Positions 47,192 through 58,582 of a stretch of 64,000 nucleotides of DNA are shown piece after piece. Position 1 is the first letter of the stretch. Every line of letters begins with the position of its first letter. Under the pieces are notes generated by a model, which did not search any database, was not told where the DNA came from, and saw nothing but the letters and a program-made list of their open reading frames with translations. The stretch is from Serpula lacrymans var. lacrymans S7.9 (Eukaryota; Basidiomycota; Agaricomycetes; Boletales; Serpulaceae), in contig NW_006763298.1 of NCBI RefSeq assembly GCF_000218685.1, forward strand, positions 302,164 through 366,163. Reading direction: 5' to 3'. The position numbers and the translations under genes were made by a program.

Positions 47192-49007
47192 TGTCGATGA
47201 TGAGAACTGGTGTTAGAAAACCACACACAAAGACAAACTAACACACAATCCTCCCAGATTCCACGGAACTTATTTATGGGCTTTGCCTCCTAGAACAGTG
47301 GAGTGGTCTGGTTGTTCGTGGGGTGGTACGTATAACAATCCTTCAAAGTAAAACTCAGTGACGTATGAGTGTGGGTTTTGAGGAGGAGGGATAGTTGAAT
47401 TTATAGAAGGATAGGGGCTTTGTGGCGAGTAAAGACGAGCACTACCTTGCTAATCGTAGCACAAGGTAGGTTTGAGAATGACGAGGATGACGAGGTGACG
47501 AGGTTCCCAGTGATAGCAGGCTCCTGACGCACAAACTGTAGTGCTCAGAAGGACTCTAATCGAAAGGGATGACAATGACTTCAAAAATGGGAAGTGACGA
47601 TGAGAGCAGTTGGCAGTGGTAGCAGTGGGAAGTGTTGTGATCACACTGGATCACAAGTAGCAGAGTAGTGAACTTGAGAGTAGAGAAGAAGTCTGGATTG
47701 GAGTTCTTGTTTTTTTTACAAGGTAAAATACAGGGGTTTATATAGTAAAAGAAAAGTAGGCTATGCACAGTATAGCTGTGCAAAAAGAATGAGAAATAAT
47801 ATGAAGTAAGGAATGTACACTGACAAATCCTGCGTAGGTAGTACAGGATAAGATTGTCAAAAAAAAGGAAAAGAAAGGGATAGAACAATGAATGCTATGA
47901 GTAATGTCACAGGTTTGTACAGCCATAAAGTAAAGTCCAATAGCAAAAAGAGAGCAGGAAAATCATGATGTCATGGGAAGATGCAGTCAAAAAAGGGCAA
48001 GGCAAAACACTATCAGTATCAACACAGTTTCTTTATTGTCAGTCAGGCATTCTAAAAAAAATATGTGTCCATAAAAATAATTCAAAAATCAAAAATAATC
48101 GCACTGTAAATGAATGTTCTGCTGAAAAAAAAGAAACTGGAGCCACCGGTCCACCACCTAGTCCAAATCTGACAGTTCCATGGCCTTACCAATGGACTGG
48201 TTGTGTTGGACCACCTGATCAAACAAGGGAGGGAGAGGAGTAGTTCCAATTTGGAACAAGTGAGTCCCAGGCAGCATGTGGTAGGTGTAGCTGTAGCGAA
48301 GACGATGGACAAAAGATAAGTGTACCCAAGTGAATGGGACAGCAATGAACATGGGCGACGCAAGGGGATGAACCTTCTCCAGCTCAAACACTACCCACCC
48401 ACGCTCCAACCAGGCAAGACGAGCGACTGATGTTTTGATAGTATATGATGGTAGATCGATGTCATAAAGATGGACCTGTGGCCCTATTTGAACCGGCCGC
48501 CGGGGCTTTGCTGATATCAGCAGTGGCACGTGGTAGTCAACGGATTGGCGACGGAAGCGGATAGGAAGTGGTGACATCAGAAATGGTGGGGGAGCAAAGA
48601 AGACAAGGAGGAGGAGGCTGGAGGTGATGAGGAGGTGAACTAAAATGGGGATCCAGAAACGACCGTCGGGTGAGAATAAAAACGAGAGTAAGGGACCCAT
48701 GGTGGGGCTAGGCAAAGGAAGGGAAGTGAAGGAAACGACAAAAGCGAGGGCGCAATGCAATGTGTAGCCAGTGGCGACACAAAAATTTGCCGAAATGCCG
48801 AAACGCGAAAAGTACCAAATGGAAAAGCAAAGGTGAGCATGACTGGATTGCCTAATAGAGGTGGTGCTGATCAGCCATAAGTTCGAAAAAGGCAATATTA
48901 ATTACTATTCCACGTGGCACTGTGCCTGTGTGGCGCAAAGGCGAGTTTTTTTGAATATTTGCTTCGTTATTGACACCTGTCCATGCTACCAATCAACTTT
49001 GGTGCAT
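47192..49007 (-). repeat. Palindrome left arm (1.8-kb repeat element copy L)
   Basis: Reverse complement of 49502-51318. Positions pair as x and 98509-x. Open frames on the two arms translate to identical proteins over 47450-48895 against 49614-51059, so this core appears identical. The outer ~60 bp differ slightly, with one extra T on the right arm. The outer end reads TGTCGATGATGAGAA and the inner end CAATCAACTTTGGTGCAT. It inserts into the copia integrase region. Confidence 0.92.
48158..48895 (-). CDS. Unknown membrane-type protein of the repeat element, copy L
   Basis: Reading frame of 245 codons, identical to the frame on the right arm. If translation starts at the internal Met (48700, MGPLLSFLFSPDGRFWIP), the protein has one strong hydrophobic segment (ILVHLLITSSLLLLVFF) near its N-terminus and then a soluble part with VARLAWLERGWVVFELEKVH and LPGTHLFQIGTTPLPPLFDQ. 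I do not recognise a domain. Because the same frame exists in a diverged third copy, with mostly mild amino-acid changes and only one stop, it looks like a genuine element-borne or captured gene rather than a chance frame. Confidence 0.5.
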   Translation of the reverse strand: MPFSNLWLISTTSIRQSSHAHLCFSIWYFSRFGISANFCVATGYTLHCALAFVVSFTSLPLPSPTMGPLLSFLFSPDGRFWIPILVHLLITSSLLLLVFFAPPPFLMSPLPIRFRRQSVDYHVPLLISAKPRRPVQIGPQVHLYDIDLPSYTIKTSVARLAWLERGWVVFELEKVHPLASPMFIAVPFTWVHLSFVHRLRYSYTYHMLPGTHLFQIGTTPLPPLFDQVVQHNQSIGKAMELSDLD

Positions 49008-49501
49008 GACAACGCTCACAGTGTACATTGATTTTGAAGCCTGGCTTGAAACCCAGAAAAACAGTGCTAAAATCAAAGTACTCAGGTCAGATCAAGGGGG
49101 TGAATATAGAAGTGAAGCATTTGATGCTCACCTGAAGTCTTGAGGTACCACTCAAGAGTTAACCGTACACAACTCTCCACAGCAGAATGGCGTGTCCAAA
49201 AGACTCAACTGGACTATAATCAAACTCTCTCGCACTATACTGGTCGACAGTGGACTTCTTAAATTCCTATGGAGTGAAGCTGTAAAGCATGCTGTATGGA
49301 TAAAGAACAAAGCACCTACCTGTGCACTGGAAAATAAAACACCCTATGAAATGGTGAATAAAACCAAACCAAACCTATCTGATATTCATCCATTTGGCTG
49401 CCGCGTATTTGTACAAATGAAAAATGCAGGGAAACTCGACTCCAGAGCAAACAAAAGACATTTTGTGAGTTTTGACACAGAAAGCAAAGGCTATCGGTGT
49501 T
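49008..49501 (+). mobile_element. Copia integrase core segment, inverted, in palindrome spacer
   Basis: Plus-strand fragment of copia integrase: YIDFEAWLETQKNSAKIKVL, RSDQGGEYRSEAFDAHLKS, then a stop (49141-49143), TVHNSPQQNGVSKRLN, WSEAVKHAVWIKN, TPYEMVNKTKPNLSDIHPFG and ESKGYRCYAP. This is just the part missing between the two minus-strand copia fragments on either side of the palindrome (integrase N-part at 51319-52048, C-end at 47191 and below), but it lies on the opposite strand. Confidence 0.88.
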
Positions 49502-49613
49502 ATGCACCAAAGTTGATTGGTAGCATGGACAGGTGTCAATAACGAAGCAAATATTCAAAAAAACTCGCCTTTGCGCCACACAGGCACAGTGCCACGTGGA
49601 ATAGTAATTAATA

Positions 49614-50351
49614 TTGCCTTTTTCGAACTTATGGCTGATCAGCACCACCTCTATTAGGCAATCCAGTCATGCTCACCTTTGCTTTTCCATTTGGTACTTT
49701 TCGCGTTTCGGCATTTCGGCAAATTTTTGTGTCGCCACTGGCTACACATTGCATTGCGCCCTCGCTTTTGTCGTTTCCTTCACTTCCCTTCCTTTGCCTA
49801 GCCCCACCATGGGTCCCTTACTCTCGTTTTTATTCTCACCCGACGGTCGTTTCTGGATCCCCATTTTAGTTCACCTCCTCATCACCTCCAGCCTCCTCCT
49901 CCTTGTCTTCTTTGCTCCCCCACCATTTCTGATGTCACCACTTCCTATCCGCTTCCGTCGCCAATCCGTTGACTACCACGTGCCACTGCTGATATCAGCA
50001 AAGCCCCGGCGGCCGGTTCAAATAGGGCCACAGGTCCATCTTTATGACATCGATCTACCATCATATACTATCAAAACATCAGTCGCTCGTCTTGCCTGGT
50101 TGGAGCGTGGGTGGGTAGTGTTTGAGCTGGAGAAGGTTCATCCCCTTGCGTCGCCCATGTTCATTGCTGTCCCATTCACTTGGGTACACTTATCTTTTGT
50201 CCATCGTCTTCGCTACAGCTACACCTACCACATGCTGCCTGGGACTCACTTGTTCCAAATTGGAACTACTCCTCTCCCTCCCTTGTTTGATCAGGTGGTC
50301 CAACACAACCAGTCCATTGGTAAGGCCATGGAACTGTCAGATTTGGACTAG
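49614..50351 (+). CDS. Unknown membrane-type protein of the repeat element, copy R
   Basis: Same 245-codon frame as on the left arm, with an identical translation. The internal start MGPLLSFLF is at 49809. It lies upstream of the TATA-like box, on the same strand. No known domain; one clear membrane segment. See the left-arm copy for the description of the protein. Confidence 0.5.
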   Translation: MPFSNLWLISTTSIRQSSHAHLCFSIWYFSRFGISANFCVATGYTLHCALAFVVSFTSLPLPSPTMGPLLSFLFSPDGRFWIPILVHLLITSSLLLLVFFAPPPFLMSPLPIRFRRQSVDYHVPLLISAKPRRPVQIGPQVHLYDIDLPSYTIKTSVARLAWLERGWVVFELEKVHPLASPMFIAVPFTWVHLSFVHRLRYSYTYHMLPGTHLFQIGTTPLPPLFDQVVQHNQSIGKAMELSDLD

Positions 50352-50761
50352 GTGGTGGACCGGTGGCTCCAGTTTCTTTTTTTTCAGCAGAACATTCATT
50401 TACAGTGCGATTATTTTTGATTTTTGAATTATTTTTATGGACACATATTTTTTTTAGAATGCCTGACTGACAATAAAGAAACTGTGTTGATACTGATAGT
50501 GTTTTGCCTTGCCCTTTTTTGACTGCATCTTCCCATGACATCATGATTTTCCTGCTCTCTTTTTGCTATTGGACTTTACTTTATGGCTGTACAAACCTGT
50601 GACATTACTCATAGCATTCATTGTTCTATCCCTTTCTTTTCCTTTTTTTTGACAATCTTATCCTGTACTACCTACGCAGGATTTGTCAGTGTACATTCCT
50701 TACTTCATATTATTTCTCATTCTTTTTGCACAGCTATACTGTGCATAGCCTACTTTTCTTT

Positions 50762-50777
50762 TACTATATAAACCCCT
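50762..50777 (+). promoter_or_regulatory. TATA-like box in right arm (mirrored in left arm at 47732-47747)
   Basis: TTACTATATAAACCCC followed about 45 bp later by a pyrimidine-rich, initiator-like stretch (ccagacttcttctctactctc). It is the best core-promoter match in the window and is conserved in the diverged third copy (around 59133-59148). Confidence 0.45.
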
Positions 50778-51318
50778 GTATTTTACCTTGTAAAAAAAAC
50801 AAGAACTCCAATCCAGACTTCTTCTCTACTCTCAAGTTCACTACTCTGCTACTTGTGATCCAGTGTGATCACAACACTTCCCACTGCTACCACTGCCAAC
50901 TGCTCTCATCGTCACTTCCCATTTTTGAAGTCATTGTCATCCCTTTCGATTAGAGTCCTTCTGAGCACTACAGTTTGTGCGTCAGGAGCCTGCTATCACT
51001 GGGAACCTCGTCACCTCGTCATCCTCGTCATTCTCAAACCTACCTTGTGCTACGATTAGCAAGGTAGTGCTCGTCTTTACTCGCCACAAAGCCCCTATCC
51101 TTCTATAAATTCAACTATCCCTCCTCCTCAAAACCCACACTCATACGTCACTGAGTTTTACTTTGAAGGATTGTTATACGTACCACCCCACGAACAACCA
51201 GACCACTCCACTGTTCTAGGAGGCAAAGCCCATAAACAAGTTCCGTGGAATCTGGGAGGATTGTGTGTTAGTTTGTCTTTGTGTGTGGTTTTTCTAACAA
51301 CAGTTTTCATCATCGACA

Positions 51319-52048
51319 GCATGCAGTTTTTATTTTGCAGCATGAAGACATGGCTTTCTTGTGAGAAGTCGTCCGTTAGGGTGAGTACATACTTCTTCCC
51401 TATGTCTTCAACTGATGCAGGTCCCCACAGGTCAGAGTGGATTTGGTGGCCATATTTTGTTGCGCGCGTATAAGATTCTTTGGGGAAAGGGATACAATGT
51501 GCTTTGGCCTTAGCGCAGGCATTACAGAACATTATGTCAACACTTCTGTCAAGGATTATTCCTTCGGCCATACCAAAGGATATTAGGTGTTTGGCAGCTG
51601 AATGTCCTATATGACCCATTGCTCTGTGGAGCTGATTAACCGTCATAGTGACTACGCTAGTTTTATTTGCTGCTAACATTTCATTTGATAGAGTTTAATT
51701 CACTTGGTATAGTCCCTTTATCGCTGGGACACAAGCTATAATACGGCATTTTGGCTTGGGTGAGAGGATCTGACATAGGCCTCCTTCTATGTGAATTACA
51801 TATTCGGCCTTGTCCATATGGCTCGAGGATATTAGCGTGGAGAACATTTCAGGTACATATATTGCATCTTTTAATGTGATGATAGTGCTCTTTGTTCCGT
51901 TTGGCAGACATATTACTACATTGCACCAACCTATAGCTTTTAAGGGTGAACCTCCAGCTGCTCGAATAGGTTCTGGGTGTATCATTTTGAAGCTGGTGAA
52001 TAGGTCTTTGAACGGGCAAAAGTGGCAACTGTAGAGACTTGTACACAA
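51319..52048 (-). mobile_element. Ty1/copia protease and integrase N-part (decayed)
   Basis: Minus-strand frames. The protease-like block has SCHFCPFKDLFTSFKMIHPE, VVICLPNGTKS, TLKDAIYVPEMFSTLISSS and KPKCRIIACVPAIKGLYQVN. Then, after a stop near 51695, the GAG-pre-integrase zinc-binding segment has LHRAMGHIGHSAAKHLISFG and CNACAKAKAHCIPFPKES. The start of the integrase core follows (HSDLWGPASVEDIGKKYVLT, FSQESHVFMLQNKNCM). The protease DSGA active-site motif is absent at the expected place. The fragment stops at the outer edge of the right arm, showing that the arm interrupts the element. Confidence 0.85.
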
Positions 52049-52545
52049 AATATCAAGTCAAGGTTGTAAATCCAAATTCAAAAGCAAAGTCATCATTCGG
52101 ATATCAAAGCGACAGGGGAAAAAACTACTGGGACACCGTCATCAGTACAGTAGTACAACAAAGTTTTCAAGTGACAACGAGGGAGTATAACGCCTACAAA
52201 TTAGAAAAACTCGATAACATTGCCGCAAAAAAAGCCCTGGGTCAGTCCGTTGAAACAAGAGGAAAAATATAAAACAGTGATATATGTCGACTAAATTAAC
52301 ACCAAATGAATTCAAGCAGTTCATTTCTTCTTTTAATTACCTTGCCATTTGTGTATCACATCACATGACCGGCAAGCCAATCCTCCACAAATGTGCCCTC
52401 CAGCGGAATCCGGGCGTCCCAATGCGGCCACTTACTATTCAGAAATTGCGGGTGGGCAGCGACAAATGCTAGCCAGAAAGCATCACGACCCCATGTCTAC
52501 TCCTGCAACTGGGTAGACAATGTAACAAGCCAGCTCTGTATGTTT
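52049..52545. other. unassigned sequence, probably transposon-derived
   Basis: A 77-codon plus-strand frame (52039-52272) has no recognised match. The region may include degraded 5' sequence of the copia element. Confidence 0.3.
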
Positions 52546-53147
52546 TTATGGAGCGTGGTCCAATGTGACAGATTTAAGAAGTCGAAAGACAAAGGGAGGG
52601 GGAGGAACGTAACGGAAGGTTGGTCGGTAGAAATGGTGGAAGGTTGATTGACGGAAACAGTGGAATATGATTGTTCTGAACTCGTGTAATAGGTCTGCCA
52701 TCATCCGGCGTGTATTTGGGGTGTATTTGAAAAAATAAAAAAAACTTGCCTCGCCCGAATGCAAGGAGTCTAACTCATGCCCTGCCCACGTAATGGCGTT
52801 GATCACAGGTTTGGTGAAAAGGCTGCACTTTCCACCCAAAGACACCGAGACTTCAACTGGCCATAAAAATGAAAATAAAATAAAACGGTCTATTAGACTG
52901 TATTTTTCAGAAATGAGGAACAAGGACTTACAATGTCATTGTGAGCAAGATAACCTGGGACAGCACCAGGGAAACATATGGTGAGAAGCAAAGGCTGCAG
53001 CGCTGCGTCTTTGGACTCGTGGAACTGAATTGCCGGGAAGAGGTTTGAAGTTTGAACGCTTTTGTGTTCACTCACTGGTGAATCCATGCTTGGGTGGTGA
53101 GAAATTTCAAAGAAGGAACAACGCACTGTACTCGGGTTTGAGCACAC
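52546..53147 (-). CDS. Hypothetical protein fragment, agaric-type orphan
   Basis: Two minus-strand blocks: 53147-52950, with SNLFPAIQFHESKDAALQPL and PGAVPGYLAHNDI ending at a gtaagt donor, and about 52860-52740, with VEVSVSLGGKCSLFTKPVIN and ITWAGHELDSLHSGEA. I recall similar pairs of motifs in orphan proteins of mushroom genomes, but cannot name a family. The join between the blocks is not clean, so this may be a broken copy. Confidence 0.35.
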
Positions 53148-53282
53148 ACGTAACTGTGTTGATCAGTGGGTGGCGTCTCTGGGTCATCACAGTGATCATT
53201 AATCTTCAACTCACGCAATCAACTCCTTCGAGTCAGAAACTAAAGATGAGATGAGGCAAAATGAGAACAAAAGGCTGATAGA

Positions 53283-56200
53283 TGGAAATGGTAAGTTTAT
53301 TTGTATGATTATTTACCGCTAGTGACTATTTTCACAGTCTTCCAATACTGCAACTTGCGCAAAAAATGTGTTGTTTGCACTGTTTGCCCGTTGAAGGCAG
53401 GAGAGCTCCGGACTATGGATATCAGGGTAGTCAAGAAACATTTGGAAAGTGGTATTCACAGCCGTCACATTGACTTCCTCTGCTCTGGAGCATGTTCAGT
53501 ATCCAATCTGTTCATTTATCAGGGGCGCAACAGCTTTTGGTTTAATAGAAGTGAAGACATGATAGATGACAATTCAGACTTGGAGATTCCACAAGTTTCC
53601 CGCTCTCCCCAACCTGTTGCGCACAAAAAATCTAATTTGCCTTCAAGCTCTTCTAACTCAGCACCACCAGAAGAATACAAATACTATTTTTTATTGGAGC
53701 TCTGGCAGCCAGACCAAGACAATCGGATATACAATATCAGGGTAAATAATAGTGTGGATTTATTTGAAGAGCTGCAACAGTCACTTAAGGCCGGTACTTT
53801 TCTATATCCAACCCCTCTTCCTCCTCAAAATGAAATCAGATTCAATGACGGCTTTGAATCAAACTTTGGGATCAAATTGCCGTGTAAGTCAGTACATTTC
53901 AATCTTATTTCTCTTTGCTAAATATGACATTAGCTGAGGAGATTCCATTGTTGTCCTCAAGTACTGGACTGTGCACTGGGACCAAAGTATCTCTGGATAA
54001 TCCATATTGTCCATGGCCATCAAAAGCGGTAGGAAGTTCTTTTCAATTACCGGCTCTGTACTCATTTAGTTTAAGCATTTTTTATCAGCCCTTTTATTTG
54101 GATCTGCACGGATTCCATTCTCAGATGTGCAGAAACATGCCATACTAAACTGGGCAAAAGAACTTGGTGCCCAAAATGTACCCTCACTCTATTCTATCAA
54201 AAAATGCAGCAAACGAGTTTCTGAACTTCTTGGGAACATTACGGACGGGGTCACTTCACAATTGGGCAATATATTCTATATGAACGACATCGGTAAAGCT
54301 ATTGCAAAGGTAACTGCATTAAGTGACAAATCCAAATTACTAACAAATGATCTTAGGACTACGCAAATCCGCTCACCCGCTTTGCCATGCAAGACTATCC
54401 TGAAGATGGTGGAAGCGGGATGTCTGAAGTCTTCAATGGCGAGAAACTACTAACACAGATGCAGTCACCTCCAGCAGCTCGTGTTCTGGATAAGATTTAT
54501 TTTATCAACAAGCTCCTTCAAGAAAATTTGGGCAGGTATTTTATCCCAGAACAGTTTTTCTTAGCATCTTACCCGTCTACGGACAACAATGCGCCTACAG
54601 ATAAAGAGCTCTATGCTCTGGGTTGTCCTGTCAAGCGCACTGAAGCAGGTTTTATCGTAAATGACGAAAAAGAAATCATTCCGACTTCGGCATTTATTCG
54701 CTTATTCAAAGACATTCTTTTGCATGAAGGTGAATTATCTTGCAGACTCATGGGTGTGTTTAATTTACATACACTTTATTTTCCCCATCTATTATACTCA
54801 TTATTTCACAGAATCATCTAAAAAATATGCAGAGCTCATGCCACATCCACTTTGCCAGAAGGCCAACGGCCAAATAGTGTACTCTGTGCCATTAACCATT
54901 TTTATGGATGATGTCTCTGGCAATATCTCAAAACAGTGGAATAAACACCATACTATCTACATGTCAAATGCAAATTTGCCTCGCGAGCTGCTCAAAAAGG
55001 AGTTTTTTGTTTGTTTTGTATCATCCTCTCCTCATGCAGCACCAATGGAGTTGATGCGGGTGATGAAGGATCCGATATGGTATGTTTGCATGGCTTAGAG
55101 TTCGGACTACTTAAACTAACAAAAACCAGTAAAACAGCAGAAACTGGATCATCGCTTGGGACTGTAGGGATGAGCAAGAAGTTATGCTCATCCCTTATGG
55201 TCTATTCATTGCAGGAGACAATCTGATGCAGGCGGAGGAGTGTAGTCACGCAGGGCTAGGTTGCAACTACTTCTGTCAAATATGCAAAGTAGGTGGCATG
55301 AATAAATACAAAAAATCCGAAGCAGGGTACAATAGTTTATTTGTGGTATGTACATTGCGGTTACAATTTCTCTCTCTCTCTCTTACACTAATGTTACAAT
55401 AGCCAGGGGCCTTGCATACCCCAGAAAAAACAGCGGAGAAGATCTGTTGCCAATTTGATAGTCCCTTCAAATCCGGTGCAACTGAAAAAATTAAGGTATC
55501 GACAGCTTCCAAAGGTGTGAGTGATCAAACATCAGCAAGAATTATTCAGACAGTGGTCAAAATGGGGAAAAAAGTTAAGAAAACAAGAAGCAGGACAGCG
55601 AGTTGTACCAGAAGTAGAAATACAAGCCTCGTTGGAAAAAGAGTTTGAAGAGCTGATGCAAGGCCTCAAATACAAGGATGTGATCAATCCACTCCTTGGC
55701 ATGGAAGGTGAGTTTTATGCGGTCTGTTTGTTGTACGCACACCTCACACTGGGACAGGCCTTGATATTCATATGGATACGCCTACGGAAATATTGCATAC
55801 AGTTTTATTAGGAGTTGTGAAATATGTCTGGTTTCAAACAATCTTTCTTCTTGAGAAAAACAAGCTACTCGATATCTTCCAAATGCGCCTCGAGTCCATC
55901 AAACAACACGTTATGAATTGTTCAACCATATTTTCAGGCTCTTGTGTATTTTTAGCAATCAACAGGCGCCAAGTAAGGACACTTGTCATATATTTGCTCA
56001 CCAGGATACCATCAAACACATTGCTACAGGCGGTTACTGGTATCACACTGTAAATAAGACGTGGGTTTGGGGGGGCTCAGAGGTGCTTGGGTACATGGAA
56101 ACTCATCCACATCAGGCTAAATTACTTGGATTACCAAGTTGTGATTCACCTGAGCCAGGTAAGCCCTTTTTATTAAAGTGATCCAATCCTGATGCCTCTC

Positions 56201-57154
56201 TCACTTGTAGGTACTGGCATTATTCTCAAAATCGGTGGAAAGAAGGACACCATCACTTGGAAGAAGTCCCGCTGCGCGGCAGTACTGCTAAACATCAAGG
56301 AACGTCCTGGACTCACACTTTACAGGGGAAAGTCTTTGATAATAAAGGTGGGCAATAATGTGTCGGTGGATAACCACATCATATTCTACCATCCTGTTGA
56401 AAATAAGGTAAGAAGTTGTGTTAGTTGGAAATTTCACACTCATCCATTGATTTTCTATAGCCATGTATTGGCCAAATTCATGAAGTCTTGATTTAAAGCG
56501 ACACAAAAGCAATTGAATGTATCTCAATTTAACTACTGTTGTTCTCGCCTGCCCTGCATCCTTTGCTGCAAGTTTTGTGCTTGGACCTGCTTGATGAAGA
56601 AATTGTTACTTCTAGCGAAGTAAGTCAACTTTCATATTAAAATTTATACCTGTATCTTACTAGAACTACAGAACATTATTTGTGCTGTTAATATCCAGCA
56701 TAATTGTATTGACTCTAAATGCGTTGATACATCTCATATACATCTGCAACAGGAACGTACTCGGAGCATCAGGACAAAAGCCATTATCAGGCACAAAAAC
56801 ACCTCAAGGTACCTCCTTAACTCTTTCTCGATCCACAACTATGAGCACATCTATATGGCCCTCCCCGAGAGTTTGCGTAGTACCCCTCTCCGCATCACCA
56901 ACATTGAAGAGGTCCAAAAAGTGGCTGTTCAGCAAATGGAAAACACCAAGTCAGCAAACAGTCCCAGTGAGGCGGCAGAGAACGTAGAAAATGGTACCAG
57001 TGAGGCAGTGGAGAACACAGAAAATGGTACTGCTAACACCAACAACCTACAACTGGCCTTTGACCATCAACCAAACAAGCCAAAGATTGCCCGCAAGCAA
57101 CATAAGAAATGTGCGCCTGTATGGTCTGTGTCATCCCAAGCACTCTCACTGTAA
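53283..57154 (+). CDS. Transposon-type multi-exon reading frame (agaric repeat family)
   Basis: A chain of compatible plus-strand blocks separated by short introns. The N-terminus has a possible zinc-binding cluster (CVVCTVC, then HLESGIHSRHIDFLC). Later landmarks include KIYFINKLLQENLGRYFIPE, VPLTIFMDDVSGNISKQWNK, FVSSSPHAAPMELMR, LFIAGDNLMQAEECSHAGLG with CNYFCQICKVGG, MDTPTEILHTVLLGVVKYVW, FLLEKNKLLDIFQMRLESI and KHIATGGYWYHTVNKTWVWG. From memory, proteins with AEECSHAGLGCNYFC and HIATGGYW motifs are found in many near-identical copies in mushroom genomes and behave like DNA-transposon proteins, but I cannot assign the superfamily with confidence. Intron remnants and frame changes suggest partial decay, especially after 56500. 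Confidence 0.55.
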
Positions 57155-57640
57155 CAACCAAGAGTTAGTTACTCTGGCGCACACAGGAACACACTATAAA
57201 GAAGATGATAGGGAGTGGTTACCCCTTAGGCTGCAGTGAGTTAGTTGTGCTAGACAACAGGAGGACTCACTGAGTCCTTCCCCATGTATTGCTCCTGTAT
57301 ATATACTGAATACATGTTTGTTTGTACATATGTACTGTACAGTTGCTAGAGGCAGTGGCTGCCGATGTCATGGGGCCTAGCCTGTGTGACCAGCTCCACT
57401 GCGTGAGATACTTGTATCTAAAATAAGACTAAAGGCAGCACCGCACGAGAAAGGTGGAGTTTGAACTACAAGGGGAAGTGCCACATGGCACAGTGTGAAA
57501 ACTACAGTACAAGGTTAAAGCAGAGAATGAAATTTAAAGGAAAGGTCCGAAAATGAAAAGTAAAGTAAATAGTCACATGACTGGTCATGTAACTTGGAAA
57601 ATAAAAGTAGAAGTACAAAAGTGAAGCGTAAGTAGGTGCT
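57155..57640. other. unassigned sequence downstream of transposon frame
   Basis: No gene recognised. It lies between the transposon-type frame and the proline-rich repeats. Confidence 0.35.
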
Positions 57641-57689
57641 GGTATGTTAATTGTAACACTCACCCCCAGCACCATCTCAAGTGTTTGCA

Positions 57690-58290
57690 TCCTCTTTGCA
57701 ACCTGGTACGTCCTTTGGCCCGTTTCCATCCACTTTGCGCACACCATCCCAAGCACTCCACTCTTCCGCGTTTATATCCTCCTCGCAACCTGGTTTATCC
57801 TCTGTCCATCTCCAGCCGCATCAACCACCACCTGGCCCATACCCATCCACTTCACACATGCCATCCCAAGCACTCTTTCCCCCGGTGCCACCTCAACCGT
57901 GCTACTCCCCTGCGCTATTCCAAGCACATTACTCCCCCACGCTATCCCAAGTGCAGTACTCCCCTGTGCCATCCCAAGCAAGATGTTCCCCCACACCATC
58001 CCAAATACAGTACTCCCTCACGCAATCCCAGGCGCTCTACTCCCCCATTCCATCCCAAGCACAACACTCCCCTGTTTTTATACCTCTTTTGCAACCTGGT
58101 TTGTCCTCTGTTCATCTCCAGCCTCTCTAGCTGCGGCCAATGCAGAATCACCCTCCTGGCCTGTATTCATCCACTTTGCACACACCACTACATTCCCCCT
58201 CCTACATGTCCCACGGAGCGTTACCACCACCCGCAATCCCTCCCCTGTTTGCATTCTCCCAACTGGCTCACCCTATCCCCATTTATAATA
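57690..58290 (+). repeat. degenerate ~30-bp tandem repeats (Pro/Ser-rich)
   Basis: Repeated ccatcccaagca..ctcccc words about every 27-33 bp (clearest at 57860-58080). One frame reads YSPxPSQAQ-like units, about ten in all, and stays open from 57681 to 58130. Two other frames also stay open because the unit lacks stops. It could be a structural Pro-rich exon of the transposon cargo or plain satellite-like sequence. Confidence 0.6.
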
Positions 58291-58582
58291 ACAGATTTGC
58301 CCAACTACCTGCATCTGGTGGTACTACCCTACCATTGTACCGATCAACTCACTCAAGCAAGCCATAATTTTTCGAGACTCAATTCAATGTACGCCCATTA
58401 TAAGTTTTTCTTGTATTTCTATTTTACATTTTGTAGTTTCCAGCTCGATGATACTGACATTTTGCCAAAAATAACATGTGAACAAATAAACAATGGAACA
58501 AACAGCATTGTCAAATTTGCTCACTAATCATCCCAAGTTTGCTGATGCCTTCAGTTGTTTTTCCAACAGAACATTCACCCGT

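Larger units (their letters stand above)
49502..51318 (+). repeat. Palindrome right arm (1.8-kb repeat element copy R)
   Basis: Inverted partner of 47192-49007. Read on the plus strand it holds, in order, the 245-codon frame, a TTACTATATAAACCCC box (50762-50777) that looks like a core promoter, a pyrimidine-rich leader, and an end at CATCATCGACA (51308-51318). TG..CA ends and an internal TATA box would suit a long terminal repeat of a retrotransposon, but no target-site duplication could be confirmed. Confidence 0.9.

Noticed and set aside
47192..51318. Palindrome arms as ordinary LTR pair of one retrotransposon
   Set aside because: LTRs of one element are direct repeats; these arms are inverted and enclose only an integrase fragment.
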